Assembly (NCBI GenBank): GCA_012932865.1
Contig: SAXG01000020.1
Location: 62,001 to 126,000, forward strand
Length of the DNA: 64,000 nt
Reading direction: 5' to 3'
Source: Amylostereum areolatum
Taxonomy: Eukaryota; Basidiomycota; Agaricomycetes; Russulales; Stereaceae
The translations under genes were made by a program, and so were the position numbers. This document shows positions 21,436 through 31,812 of this stretch, piece after piece (position 1 is the first letter of the stretch; every line of letters begins with the position of its first letter). The notes beneath the pieces are model-generated. The model was not told where the DNA came from. It saw nothing but the letters and a program-made list of their open reading frames with translations, and made no database searches.

Positions 21436-21831
21436 GCACGCGGACGAACTTTTACCCATCATCATACACTCGGACTTTCTCTTTTCTCATCGTCATCACT
21501 ATCACGTTTACATTCATCGCTACGATACTTCTCGGACTGATCACGGACTGCGCCCTCATTCGCACGCATATTTTCCTCGGACTTCTCTACTGTACCGATT
21601 CCTATCGCTAAGAGGAAGGCGAAACATTTGACATTCTCTATGCGACGCGCTGGCCACGCCGTTCACTTACGACTCAGTTTTGATTATGTACGAACTATCG
21701 CTTACGATTGACGGCAATGATTACATCATTGCCCCTCTATATCGTAAGGATAAAAAGGGTAAAGCCACAGCGATAACGACACCCTCAGACATTGTCTAAC
21801 AAACCAATCCGCACTACCCAAACCAATCACT
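21436..21831 (+). other. Spacer with TATA-like sequence before ORF3 of element 3
   Basis: Non-coding between ORF2 and ORF3. GGATAAAAAGGG at about 21748-21759 stands some 80 bp upstream of the ORF3 ATG and could be an internal TATA box, so the last two ORFs may have their own transcript. Confidence 0.35.
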
Positions 21832-22215
21832 ATGTCTTCTACCCTCACCTCCTCTTCGCGCAACCTCTCTACCGTCGACTCCACTCCGCCTACCACCCCT
21901 CCTCCCTCGCCCGTCCTCTCACGCACTCCCACGCCCGACCCACAAGACGAAGAACTCCTTCGTCATCTCAAGAGAGTCACGGAACTCCTAAGCCGTCCGG
22001 ACGTCGCTCGCGCCATGAAGAGGCCGAGAAGCTTAGACAAAGAAGCTATGCAGGAGTCGAAGGGAAGATGCGGTATCAAGGGACTCTTCCGAAAGCGCGG
22101 ACCTCGGTTCAAGAGTCCGGATCACGCGACGACGGCGAGGATAGGGCATCGGTTAGGGGCTACTACGATAGACGAAGAGGACTTGAAAGTAGTAGAGGCG
22201 TTACTAAAGCGATAG
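21832..22215 (+). CDS. ORF3 of element 3, 127-residue basic protein
   Basis: Complete from ATG 21832 to stop. The N-terminus is a low-complexity Ser/Thr/Pro stretch, then comes a helical region DEELLRHLKRVTELLSR and a basic centre (AMKRPRSLDK, GLFRKRGPRFK). There are no introns and no known domain. It lies between ORF2 and the membrane protein in the same direction, with natural codon use. Function unknown. Confidence 0.5.
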   Translation: MSSTLTSSSRNLSTVDSTPPTTPPPSPVLSRTPTPDPQDEELLRHLKRVTELLSRPDVARAMKRPRSLDKEAMQESKGRCGIKGLFRKRGPRFKSPDHATTARIGHRLGATTIDEEDLKVVEALLKR

Positions 22216-22287
22216 AATAGAATTCTATCGTTGAGGTCCGGGCAAGGATATAAAGAGTGAACATCAGAAAACGACAAACCCAGAAGC

Positions 22288-22701
22288 ATGATGCAATCAG
22301 CACAATCACCCGATCTCGCGATTTTCAATACGCCCACTCCACGCTGGCTCATCGCCGTCATCAGCATCATCGTAGGACTTACGATCCTCACCTTCCTCGC
22401 ATCAACAATATTCCTTCTCCAATGGCGAAGAGCGAGCGATCGACAGCATGTTCAAGACATCCCTCTAGAACCGCTTCGATTCAGGAATCTACGAGACGTA
22501 GATTCTAGAGAGGGGGATAGTGTTACAACTTGTCCAAGGTACTTCATTTCCCATTGCCTTATTAGGAAGGACGTCGCTAAACGACGGATTACGACTATGC
22601 CCCAGTTCGTAACCGTCTCAACAACACGACGACGACAGTGCCACAGATCGTCACCGTCTCAACGGCACAGCCACAATGGTGCCACAGTCTCATCCCCGTA
22701 G
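22288..22701 (+). CDS. ORF4 of element 3, single-pass membrane protein
   Basis: Starts at ATG 22288 with about 18 polar residues, then one strong transmembrane segment (WLIAVISIIVGLTILTFLAS and four more hydrophobic residues) followed by a basic stop-transfer LLQWRRA and a charged tail. The frame crosses the purine tract and runs about 180 bp into the LTR, so the natural protein may end nearer 22520. A small membrane protein just before the 3' LTR is the position of env-like ORFs, but I see no signal cleavage site, fusion peptide or glycosylation cluster, so this is only an analogy of place. Confidence 0.45.
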   Translation: MMQSAQSPDLAIFNTPTPRWLIAVISIIVGLTILTFLASTIFLLQWRRASDRQHVQDIPLEPLRFRNLRDVDSREGDSVTTCPRYFISHCLIRKDVAKRRITTMPQFVTVSTTRRRQCHRSSPSQRHSHNGATVSSP

Positions 22702-22924
22702 ATACTTGATGCGACCGTCGCTCAATGTACATATATTTACTCGACCTCCTTTCTTATAAAAGGAGGCTCATCGAACGAGCCATTCCCCAGCTCGTTCTCT
22801 TTGTAAATACAGGACTGTTCTGAATAAGAACCTCCTCTTAAACACTAAAGAGAATCCTAAGCATACTAAGTCGATAGACTCGCCTAAGTCTTCCGCGAAG
22901 ACTTACTGCTTCGTCTATCGACCT
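22521..22924 (+). repeat. Putative 3' LTR of element 3
   Basis: Begins TGTTACAAC immediately after a purine tract (AGAGAGGGGGATAG, 22507-22520). It contains TATAAAA at 22755-22761, a short GGCTC/GAGCC hairpin just after it, and a nested stem-loop at the far end. TATA position and length suit a U3-R-U5 block of about 400 bp. The right end and any target duplication cannot be fixed because the 5' partner is missing. Confidence 0.5.
22870..22922. repeat. Nested perfect stem-loop at the end of the element 3 LTR
   Basis: GTCGATAGAC (22870-22879) pairs with GTCTATCGAC (22913-22922). Inside it AAGTCTTC (22886-22893) pairs with GAAGACTT (22897-22904) around a 3-nt loop. Both stems are perfect. It lies where U5 RNA structure would be expected. 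Confidence 0.6.
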
Positions 22925-23629
22925 TCACCTTCGTATAAACCGAGACGTCTGGATCACCTGATCCCACCTCTCACGCGTAAGAGTACTGTAGCCTGAGCCG
23001 CTTGTCACGTGATAAGGACCGTCCTTAACACCCACGTCATGTAACCAGGCATCAGTGAAGTGCCCTCCAGTCCACCGTTGGACACGATGGAAAGGATGAC
23101 GGAGGTGGCCCTTGCGGAGGCACTCTGCGCAAACATTCGGAGAGCCGAAGCACTGCTTGCACCGCCAATTCCCATCCTCAACCCCACAATCAATGCACTT
23201 GACAGACGTCGGACCCTCCCGGCCATGCATAACGGAAGTGTACTGGGGGATCCTTGCCTTCCACTCCTTCATGAAGGTATTTTGAGACTGGACATCGGAT
23301 GGTATGAGGTGATTTGGTGAGATCCAAAAGGTCGACAGACTCACCTTGCCAGCCATCCGTTTGGTTGGAAGTTGAAGGACGGGAGGGGGCACGAACGGTA
23401 GGTGGTCATTGTGGTCATCGTCGTGTGTGAAGTCGTCCTGAGGGGGATCACCGTCGTCCAGCCATTGATCCTGGGCCTGTTCTAGTCTCTGCTTGGCTAG
23501 TGGGCTGAGTACTCTCTTCTTGACCGGGTCTCCCATTGCTCGTGCTTGAAATTTGATTTTGCCATACCAATTCCGTTTAGCCTTGTTCTGGGTGACTCTT
23601 GACTCCGAATACACAGTTTTCCTGCCCAT
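22925..23629 (-). pseudogene. KDZ transposase copy A, N-terminal fragment
   Basis: Exon 1 (23629-23345) and exon 2 (from 23287) are joined by an intron with a GTGAGT donor and CAG acceptor. The product has a basic N-terminus and the Cys-rich head typical of KDZ transposases (CIDC, CKQC, CAECLRKGHLRHPFHRVQRW). Homology to copy B stops after about LHDVGV near 23045. From there to the element 3 LTR the sequence is unrelated, so the catalytic domain is absent and the copy is dead. Confidence 0.7.
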
Positions 23630-23942
23630 GGGGTATGAAGGGGCACAGATAGCAGTGGGTAGAGATGGGGATTTATGAGGAAGGGGGATTGGCACGTATG
23701 GTCGATGGGAAGACACACATGCTGAGATTATCGGATTGAAGGGAGACCATGTGGAATCAGTACCTTTCTAATATAATTCATCTAACTTAGTGCCTCGGAT
23801 GGATCGGACGGATGAACTAGAGACAATGTGGGATATTATCAGACATGGTATGTGGAATGTGTGCAAAAGGGTGGGTAATCAGGTAGTAGACAGAGTGGAG
23901 GTAGATATCGAAGCCTCCGACATTTGCTAGAGGGTCCAAAGA

Positions 23943-24007
23943 GGTCCGAGAGTCCGAGGGTCCGAGGGTCCGAGGGTCCGAGGGTCCGAGGGTCCGAGGG
24001 TCCGAAC
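23943..24007. repeat. Short tandem repeat, about 8 copies of GGGTCCGA
   Basis: An 8-bp unit (GGTCCGAG and one-base variants) is repeated about eight times without interruption between the two KDZ copies. Confidence 0.85.
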
Positions 24008-24188
24008 TGTCACTGAGGGTCTGGGACATTTCTGCAGTGTCCGAGGAGCCCTGGACAGTGGAGGAGGGGGAAAGGGGAAGTATCTGAGGTGGTATCATAG
24101 GTGGACCCCACATGGGCCCATGTGTACCTTGGGGTACCGTGGGCCCACCGTGGGGTTTGTGTTGATAACGGACTAACAGACGCGTGGG

Positions 24189-26632
24189 TTATGTGTTGAC
24201 AACAGCACTAATTGACTGTCTTATGTGTGTGTGGGCCTTTTCCAGCTGTCGCGATAGCACCGGGACTGAAAGGCGGGTCAGCATGTATGGAATAAGTTGC
24301 CGTAAGATATACCAATTTTGCTCCATTTGTTCCAGTTGAGCCATGCCATGTGATCGTTGATAACGTCGGCACGATGAGAGACCGACATGGTGTGGCACGA
24401 TATGAATACCTTGTTAAGTTCGGCCCACATAGATTCCAGAAGCTCTCCGGCTGTCGTCCGGGCACCAGGAATATAGCTCAGTGTGTAACGGCATAAACAG
24501 CTCTCCTGGTGGCCATGGACGTGGAAAAGCCCAATGGCAAATCGAAGGAGAATCTTCTCATTGATGGATAGTTCTGGAGACTGGTCCACCCGCTTCAAAA
24601 AGTTCACCGAGTACTGGCAGTTGATATCGTAGATGCCGAGGACAGACGGGGTACCCTCCGTGTAGTAGTTGACGGTGTTAATGAAAGCATAGTCCATGTT
24701 GACTTGCCTTGTGGGAGTTCAGCAACTTCCCCTCTGTAAAACTGACCAAACAAACCTTTCTCCCTTCTGGAAGTTGACCGACGCATGAGGATAAAAGCAT
24801 CCATGTGGGCATGCTGCAGAGCCGACACCGGTTGTGACCAGGTGGTGCCGTTCTGCATTCGCTTTGGCCACTGCCTTGTGCTCGTTGCAGGTTGGCTTCT
24901 GCCTACCCGGTCAGACCATGCCGAAAGGACAGGCCGAGCACGTACCTCCTCGTATTCTTTCCCGGACCGAAGATGTATCTTGAACCGTTCAGATCCAACA
25001 AGATACTGAAGACCGTCGGAAAGAACCACATCATCCTCAGGGCGTCACATCTTCATGCCTTCCGCTTTAAAGTTACCATCGAGCAAAATGATCCGTTGAT
25101 ATAACCATCTACATGGCAATCAATATCGTGTTTGTGATCCATTTACTCTGTTCGTACCTTCTAAGATCCAGAAACCAATTTTCGGGCAAGTTTATGCCAG
25201 GCTGGGGACACGCGGGGCAGAAGTCGGCATATTCACCGGGCCCAGGATCGGGTACATCGGGAAGAGTGGATCCATTGCGAATGCGCAGTTGTAAATGTCG
25301 CCAGAGCCGGCCAATCCTCATAAACTCTTGGTACCGATTCTGCCCCAGAATTTGGTCTGGAGTCTGTGAATCGCAACGGAACACTCACCGGGAGAAGATG
25401 AGCTTGAGAACAGCTCGTCAAATGCTTGAGCTTCATCATGTATTCATACGGTGTGGTTGTGCAGGTTCGGTTGTCCATCAGGAACTCAGTCCAGGACATT
25501 GTGCGTGCAAGCTGTTTGTGGCTGCTTTACACTCGTCGCAAACATGCCGTGTGCAAACAGCTGCTCATTGTGTGGCTTGGCATCGGGACACGTGCACCAA
25601 CGAACACCCAGTTGATGGTATCCAGTGGTGTCGAGAATGGTCAGGATGCCGTTTCCATACATATCCTTTCCGTACCTTCCTGGGCCGAAATCCTGTAAGG
25701 AATCGGCCGGAGCCGAAGCCGGCTCCTCGAGCGGGATGTCGTCCCAGGCGTCGTCCCCTGTGACCATAAATTCATCTTCAATATTGTCCCCTGTACTTTC
25801 CATTGTATGGATATAAGTGGTATTCGATGGTTCGTCACTCACATACCATCTTCAATCTCGGCTGTCAGAAGATCGGGCATACTTTCGTCGGCAATAACCT
25901 CGGCTCCATCAGATGGCGAGCCGGGTTCACCCCCTTGTTGCCCACGGGGCTCACCGGCATCAGTCGCGACTTCTTCTGGTCCTATATGACCTGAACATGC
26001 CTGCCCTCCATGACCTAGGCAAAGGGATACCCCAACCTCTCGCAGCCAAGATGGTTTCCAATATGATCCGGTCCAGTGTTGCACCCTGTGGAATGGGAGT
26101 TTTGAATGAGTCGCTTTCATACAGTTTCCACAGTAAACTGGTCGTGCAAAACAGAGAAGACATCGAAACAAATCAGCCTGGTCAGTGCTGAGGGGGCACT
26201 GACTGCATATTGCGCCGGCAGGGGGAGCCTCCCGGTCGTACAGGGCATGAGTATAGATCCCCTCCTTCGGGAGCCATTGCCGCATGAAATCGTTTTGCGA
26301 CTAGATGGGCAGGATCACAGGGATGATTTCACGCATAGACATTTACACCCACGTACCGTGCTTGTGGGTCTGTACACTGGCTCTGTATCGTACAGAGCCA
26401 GGTCACCTTGATTGTCATATAGTGCACGGTCCAGAGGGGTCACAGTGCTGGGCTGTGTAGAGGATTCACCTTGGTGACTGTCCGGCTTGGGCGCACCTCT
26501 CGGCTTCTTCAGGGTCTTTTGTACCTTCACAATGCGGCCACGGTATACTTTGGCATTGTACCGAACGCGCTTGACCTCAGGCTGGGAAGGGCCGGATGCG
26601 TTGAGAACCCGTTTGGTAACCCGTGGAGGCAT
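24189..26632 (-). pseudogene. KDZ (Kyakuja-Dileera-Zisupton) transposase copy B, decayed
   Basis: Starts at ATG 26632 (MPPRVTKR). Exon 1 is 26632-26357 and exon 2 is 26300-25847, with the CxC head (CSQCPLSTDQ, CGNCMKATHSKLPFHRVQ). Later exons give the CxC2 domain (WCTCPDAKPHNEQLF), an ACPQPGINLPENW block, DDVVLSDG and the KDZ core (YDINCQYS, HVHGHQESCLCRY, ARTTAGELLESMWAELNK). Introns of about 50 nt are kept. Two lesions break it: an extra base near 25488 between NVLD and EFLMDN, and TGA at 25045-25047 where CGA is expected in GMKM*RPEDD. The gene ends near 24189. Confidence 0.8.
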
Positions 26633-27179
26633 GGTCGTTGGGTTGATGAAGCACAAACCCAATTTCAAACATGCTCGCAACCTTGTCCGGCATATGCCGG
26701 CAGCTCCTACATCCATACTCAAGTCCGGTCTCTAGTCTTCGTCCCTCCCCCGATAAGCAAACTGTTTCCGTGATCGTGGAGGATGCCTGCATGGCTTTGT
26801 GCTAAATAAATTCCAGATTTTTAACACCACAGGGATTTCGGCGATAGAGGATCTCTCATACTCTCTGCCAAAATTTACCTCCCAAATGGCAATTTTTGTG
26901 ATATGGACCGGTTGCGATGCCGTGTAAAATAAGGTAAGCACATAATCATGTTCTGGCATACAAATGATTAGTACATGCATATATCCAGCAAGGTGGAACT
27001 GTGCTCTCGCTCTTATAGAGGAGGATCAGGTCGAGAGAGGTGGTATTCCGGCCTTCTCGGGTGAGCATACTTTACTCAATGTTTTCGACTTATTCAATAT
27101 CGACTGAATGATATTGACGTGCCGAGAGTGAACGGTGGCGAGGGGTTGTGCTGCTGCATTGCAGTGGAGCGAGCAGTGG
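26633..27179. other. 5' flank of KDZ copy B
   Basis: No gene. AT-rich sequence between the KDZ start codon and the target duplication of element 2; it presumably holds the KDZ promoter and its terminal inverted repeat, which I could not delimit. Confidence 0.4.
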
Positions 27180-27184
27180 GCGAG
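27180..27184. other. Target-site duplication GCGAG (left)
   Basis: Identical to 34685-34689 on the far side of element 2. Confidence 0.85.
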
Positions 27185-27642
27185 TGTCAGCAACGACTAG
27201 TGCGACAGCACCAAGTTACGACACAGCTGACTAGAAGATGAGGACGACAGAGGGGAGCCGATCAGACACGGCGACAGACAAGGGAAAGCAAGCAAAGTCG
27301 GTAGAATTGACTAGCTCGAGATAAGGAATATGTACAGCGAGAGCGAGCCTTATATACACAAGAGGAGAGAGACTTAGGTAAGCAACCAATACACGGCGAT
27401 CAGTAAGCAGACCAAGTATAAGTAAGCAGTCGTATGTAAAAGAGCACAGCATGAGTCAGTATCGTACAGCATGAGTCAAGAGAAAGGAGTCAGACCCGGA
27501 CCGAGATGAGTCACGTGGGTCCGGGCGGGATATAGATGAGCCGGGTCCGGGCCAAGGTGGAGCCGGACCGGTGATAAGTCGATAAATCCTAAAGCGTGTA
27601 ACCGATGTAAAGTAAAAAGAAAATTATAGACCGTTCATGACA
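27185..27642 (-). repeat. 3' LTR of element 2
   Basis: Plus-strand TGTCAGCAAC to TTCATGACA. It differs from the right LTR by a one-base indel and about five substitutions, most of them CpG to CpA or TpG. Confidence 0.93.
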
Positions 27643-30600
27643 TCACCCCTTCCTTAGATTCGACGTCCTCGTCGTAATCAGATCCAGTTTCTTCCTCCGA
27701 CAGGAGTTTCCAACGATTAAGGTGTGCAGGTTTCGGGGCACCCGGATGTTCACGGTGGAAGTCGTCAATGCGTTTCTTGGCATTCTGGAGATTGGTGAGA
27801 GGCTCCCACGTATTGTCATTGTCTGGGTAGCCTTTCCATTTGACGAGGTACTTGAAGCCGCGACCAACCTTCTTGGAGTCTATAATCTTTTCGACCTCAT
27901 AGACTTCCTCTCCTTGGACTAACTCTGGCGGTGGAGGTGTAGGTGCTTTCTGATTGTCAAAGGCGGGACCGTTGTGTGGAGATAGGAGGGACTCGTTGAA
28001 GACCGGATGTTTTCGTGACCAGGATGTAGGGAGGCGAAGCTTGTAAGCCGATGCTCCGACTTTCCCCAGGATTTCGAAAGGACCAAAGCGCTTGTCATCT
28101 AGCTTTTGCATAGGACATGCTGTTTTGATTACGGTTTGGCCATCTCTGGTCTTGGCTTCCAGCCAGACGAAGTCGCCAATTTTGTAATCTATTGGTTCGT
28201 CCTTCTTGCGATCGTAAAAGCGCTTTTGATCGTCCTGTGCTGCCTTTAGCGCAGAGCGGGCTTCCTCATAGATGTCTCGCATGCGTTGTGCAAACTCGTT
28301 CGCCGATGGGTTGTCTGTTCTCACGTCGAGGGTTTGTCCCCAGGTAGAGTTCCCGACCATAGTTGGCAAAGTTGGGAGACATCCCAATCGAACTATGGAT
28401 CATGTTGTTGAGCGCAGTCATGGCAAGTGGGAGGTAACGTGTCCAATTGTCCTGTCGTTGATTGACGAAGATGCGAAGGTAGTTTTCCATGGTCATGTTG
28501 GAGCGTTCGGTCTGTCCGTCCGTCTGAGGGTGATACGCCGTGGACGGGTTCCCTTCAATGCCTAACAGTTGGAACAATGCCGTGGTGAATTTGGAGACAA
28601 ACACGCTGCCACGGTCGCTGACGATCTTTCTAGGAATTCCATGATGGGGGACCACCTCGTGTAGGTACTCGAAGGCGAGTTCGTCCTCCGTTAGGTCTTT
28701 GGTCGTGGCCCAGAATACAACCTGCTTGGTACCCATGCAGTTCACATTGCAGATGGCGTCTTTTCCATCCGAGACTGGGAGCGGCATGACAAAGTCGATG
28801 GATACATGCTCCCAAGGCGCTTGTGGCGGGTCATGTGGGTGGAGTGGAGCGGCAATGCGATCATGTCTAATCTTGGTACGTTGGCAGGTCTCACATCCTT
28901 CAACATATTTCCGGACATCGTCTCTAATGGCAGGCCACCAGTAGTTGCGCGTGATGAGCTCATGGGTCTTGTATCGTCCTGGATGACCGACAAGCGGGCC
29001 GTCATGATGAGCTTGGATGATGTCTGCACGGAGTCCTTTGTCTCTTGGGACATAGAGTCTGTGTTGCCAGGTGATCGTTCCATCTGCGTGTTCCAGCCAT
29101 CCCTTCACTTTGAGTGCTAAGGCGCGTTCTACTGCATGGTCTCGGAGTAAGGTAGCCTCCTGAATCCGCTCAATGAAGACATTGTCAGGTCCATTGGTTA
29201 TAATTCCTGCATGGTTGAGGGCGCGAAAGAGTTCTGGTTTCAGGAGGACAATGTTTTCATTGTCTTTCTCCCCCTTCTCAAGGCCCGCTAGTCGGGAAAT
29301 AGCATCGGGTTTACCCATTGTTTTGCCAGGCTTGTGGAGTAGCGTACAATGATACTCTTGTAGCTCCGTTAACCATCGTGCTTGTCTCCGATTTAGCTTC
29401 TGCGCCTTACGGAAGTACGTGAGATTGCGATGATCCGACCAGATTTCAAACTCCTGTCGTGCCCCCATGAGGTATTGTCTCCATTCCTCTAGCGCCGTCA
29501 TGATAGCCAGTAATTCCTTGTCATAAATCTCATAGTTCCTCTCAGCTTCGCTGAGGGACTTTGAGAGGAAGGCGACCGGGTGCCATTTGCCATTGTCCTG
29601 TTGTTGCGAAAGTACCGCGCCCGTGGCATAGTCAGAGGAGTCCGCCTCGACACGGAACTGCCCACCGTCTGTAGGGATTGCTAGAACTGGCTGCGATGTT
29701 ATACGTTGCTTGAGTTCCTCAAAAGCCTCCTGCTGTGGGGTGTCCCAGACCCATTCCGTCTTCCCAGTGAGTTTAGTCATTGGGTGAGCAATGCCGCTGA
29801 AGTCCTTGATAAAGCGACGGTAGAAGTTGCAAAAGCCCAAAAATGATTGAAGTTGTTTCTTCGTTTTGGGGGCTGGCCAATTGGTGATTGCCGCGACCTT
29901 TGCTGGATCCATGCGAACCCTTCCTCCGCCGACAATCATGCCCAGGTATTCGATTTCTGCCTTCTCAAACTCGCACTTTTCTGGCTTCAGATAGAGTTTG
30001 TTTTCTCGCAGGATCCGAAGGACCTCCTTGACTATTCGACGATGTTCTTCTAGCGTATGTGTGAAGATGAGGATGTCGTCCAAATAGACGACCACGACTC
30101 CTTGGTGGATCAAGTCTTTGAACAGGTCATTCATCATGGCTTGGAACGTAGACGGGGAGTTTGTGAGTCCAAAGAACATGACCGTAGGCTCGTAGAGACC
30201 TTTGTTCGTGCGGAATGCAGCTTTCCACTCGTCCCCTTCTTTAATCCGAACATTGTTGTACCCCCATCGGACATCGAGCTTGGTAAAGTGCCGTGCTCCT
30301 TTAAGTTTGTCAACCAACTCTTGGATGAGCGGGAGCGGGTAACGGTTCTTTATTGTCATCTCATTGAGCTTTCGATAGTCCTGCACAGGACGTAGCGAGC
30401 CGTCTTTTTTCTTGATGAAGAAGAATGGGGAGGCCATGGGTGATTTGGACGGTTGGATCCGGCCAGATCTCAGGTTCTCTTCCAAAAAGGCGTCCAGTTG
30501 CTTCTGCTCGTCCAATGTGAGGGGGTAAACTTTGCAATCGACCGGTTTGAAGTTAGGAGTGAGCTCAATGGCGTGGTCCCATGGGCGTCGCTCAGGGAGC

Positions 30601-31812
30601 TTGTCGAAGTCGTCTTTGTCAAAGATGTCCTTGAATTCGTGGTACGCCGTTGGGACTCGCTCAGAGAAGGTCTGTTCCTTTTTCTTAGCAGTGCTCTTCA
30701 ATTGCAATGTCCGATGCATGGGTCCGGATGTGGTATGTCGCTTTGTAGCCATCCCAGTCGAAAGCAAACAGCTGCTCGTCCTTTTCCATGTGGACTGGCT
30801 CTTCCTCCTCCTCTTCATCCTCATCGATATTGAGGAGGGGAGGGGGACGAGAGCAGCTGATAGGGCATCGGTCGAATTCAATTGACCCGGATTTCCAGTC
30901 GATGTGAGGGTTGTGCTTCTTTAGCCACTCATGTCCAATGAAAAGGTCCGTATCTCCTAGATTGGAGACCGCCAGGTCAATGTTTTCTTCATGGTCTTGA
31001 ATATTTAGGCGAAGTGTGACATATTCCGTGATGGGACCTCCTGTGTTGAGAGTGCCGTCTGCATTTCGTACTGGGATTGGGCGAGCAGTCCGTCGCGTGG
31101 GGATGTGATTTTCCTGCACAAACTTCGTGTTGATACACGAGCCAGTGCAACCACTGTCCAGGAGTGCGAGAGCTTTGAAAATGCGTTTGGAATCTACCAC
31201 CAGTTGTGTGGGAATGACCGTTTGTTCCTTGGCACTGGCGGAGCGTATGAACTGCATAGGAGTGGCGAGCTCTAGTAGAGCTTGACATGCTAACTCGTCT
31301 CCCATGCCAGTTATTTCCTTGATGGCTTCATAAGTAGCCTCGTCACGGCGTCGGTGGTGTGTCCAGATGCGAAGGATTGCAATCACACTTTCGGGTTTGT
31401 CTTCCCTTAAGCGACGAAGCGTCCATTGAGCCGTTCCAGGTGCCATATAACATGATTTGGGCGCCGTGCCCCTTCCATCGCACGGCGTTGTCCCTGACTT
31501 CACAGGGTCCATATCCAAAACCGAGTCCGTATCCAAAGCCGTATCCAAAACTGAAGCCGAAACCGAAGCCATATCCAAAGCCGAAGGCTCACAAATCGAA
31601 GCCTGAGTATCTAAAATAACAACGGGACGCGTGCCCGTACCGATAGAGTCCGTAAGAGAAGTCATAATGGGGATATCCCCCGTAGTAGTACAGTCCGAAT
31701 CAACAATGCGCATATGTAAACGAGAACCAGGCCACCGAGGCGCCACAAAACCAGACGAGCGAGAAACAGAAACTTGGGCTTCAGATGCCGTGTACATCGT
31801 CAGCCCCCTCAA
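27635..31812 (-). pseudogene. pol: Pol of element 2 (PR-RT-RH-IN-chromodomain), frameshifted
   Basis: Protease (ALLDSGCTGSCIN near 31160), RT (VYLDDILIF near 30080), RNase H (RVEADSSDYATG), integrase (GHPGRYKTHEL..., CETCQRTK, SDRGSVF, TDGQTERSNM) and chromodomain (YEVEKIIDSKK...WKGYPDNDNTWEP near 27800) are all readable. The frame changes near 30690, between the acidic linker and RT, and again near 28340, in the integrase C-terminal region. As in element 1, the final stop lies inside the LTR. PR through chromodomain would otherwise be one frame, -1 to gag. Confidence 0.88.
27643..27655 (-). other. Polypurine tract of element 2
   Basis: On the minus strand AAGGAAGGGGTGA immediately precedes the 3' LTR, inside the end of pol. 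Confidence 0.65.

Larger units (their letters stand above)
20098..22924 (+). mobile_element. Element 3: 5'-truncated LTR element without pol
   Basis: Between the right edge of element 1 and the KDZ fragment lie four plus-strand coding stretches, then a purine tract and an LTR-like block starting TGTTACAAC. No reverse transcriptase, integrase or protease motif is present. The open frame at the left edge is cut by element 1, so the 5' LTR and perhaps more are gone. The layout suits a non-autonomous LTR element carrying extra ORFs. The right edge is set where KDZ coding sequence resumes and is uncertain. Confidence 0.5.

Noticed and set aside
22288..22701. ORF4 of element 3 as a true envelope protein
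   Set aside because: It has only one transmembrane helix, no cleavable signal, no cysteine pattern and no fusion-like region; position alone is not enough.
29847..30395. Plus-strand ORFs inside element 2
   Set aside because: They are antisense to the reverse transcriptase, whose motifs on the minus strand are unmistakable.
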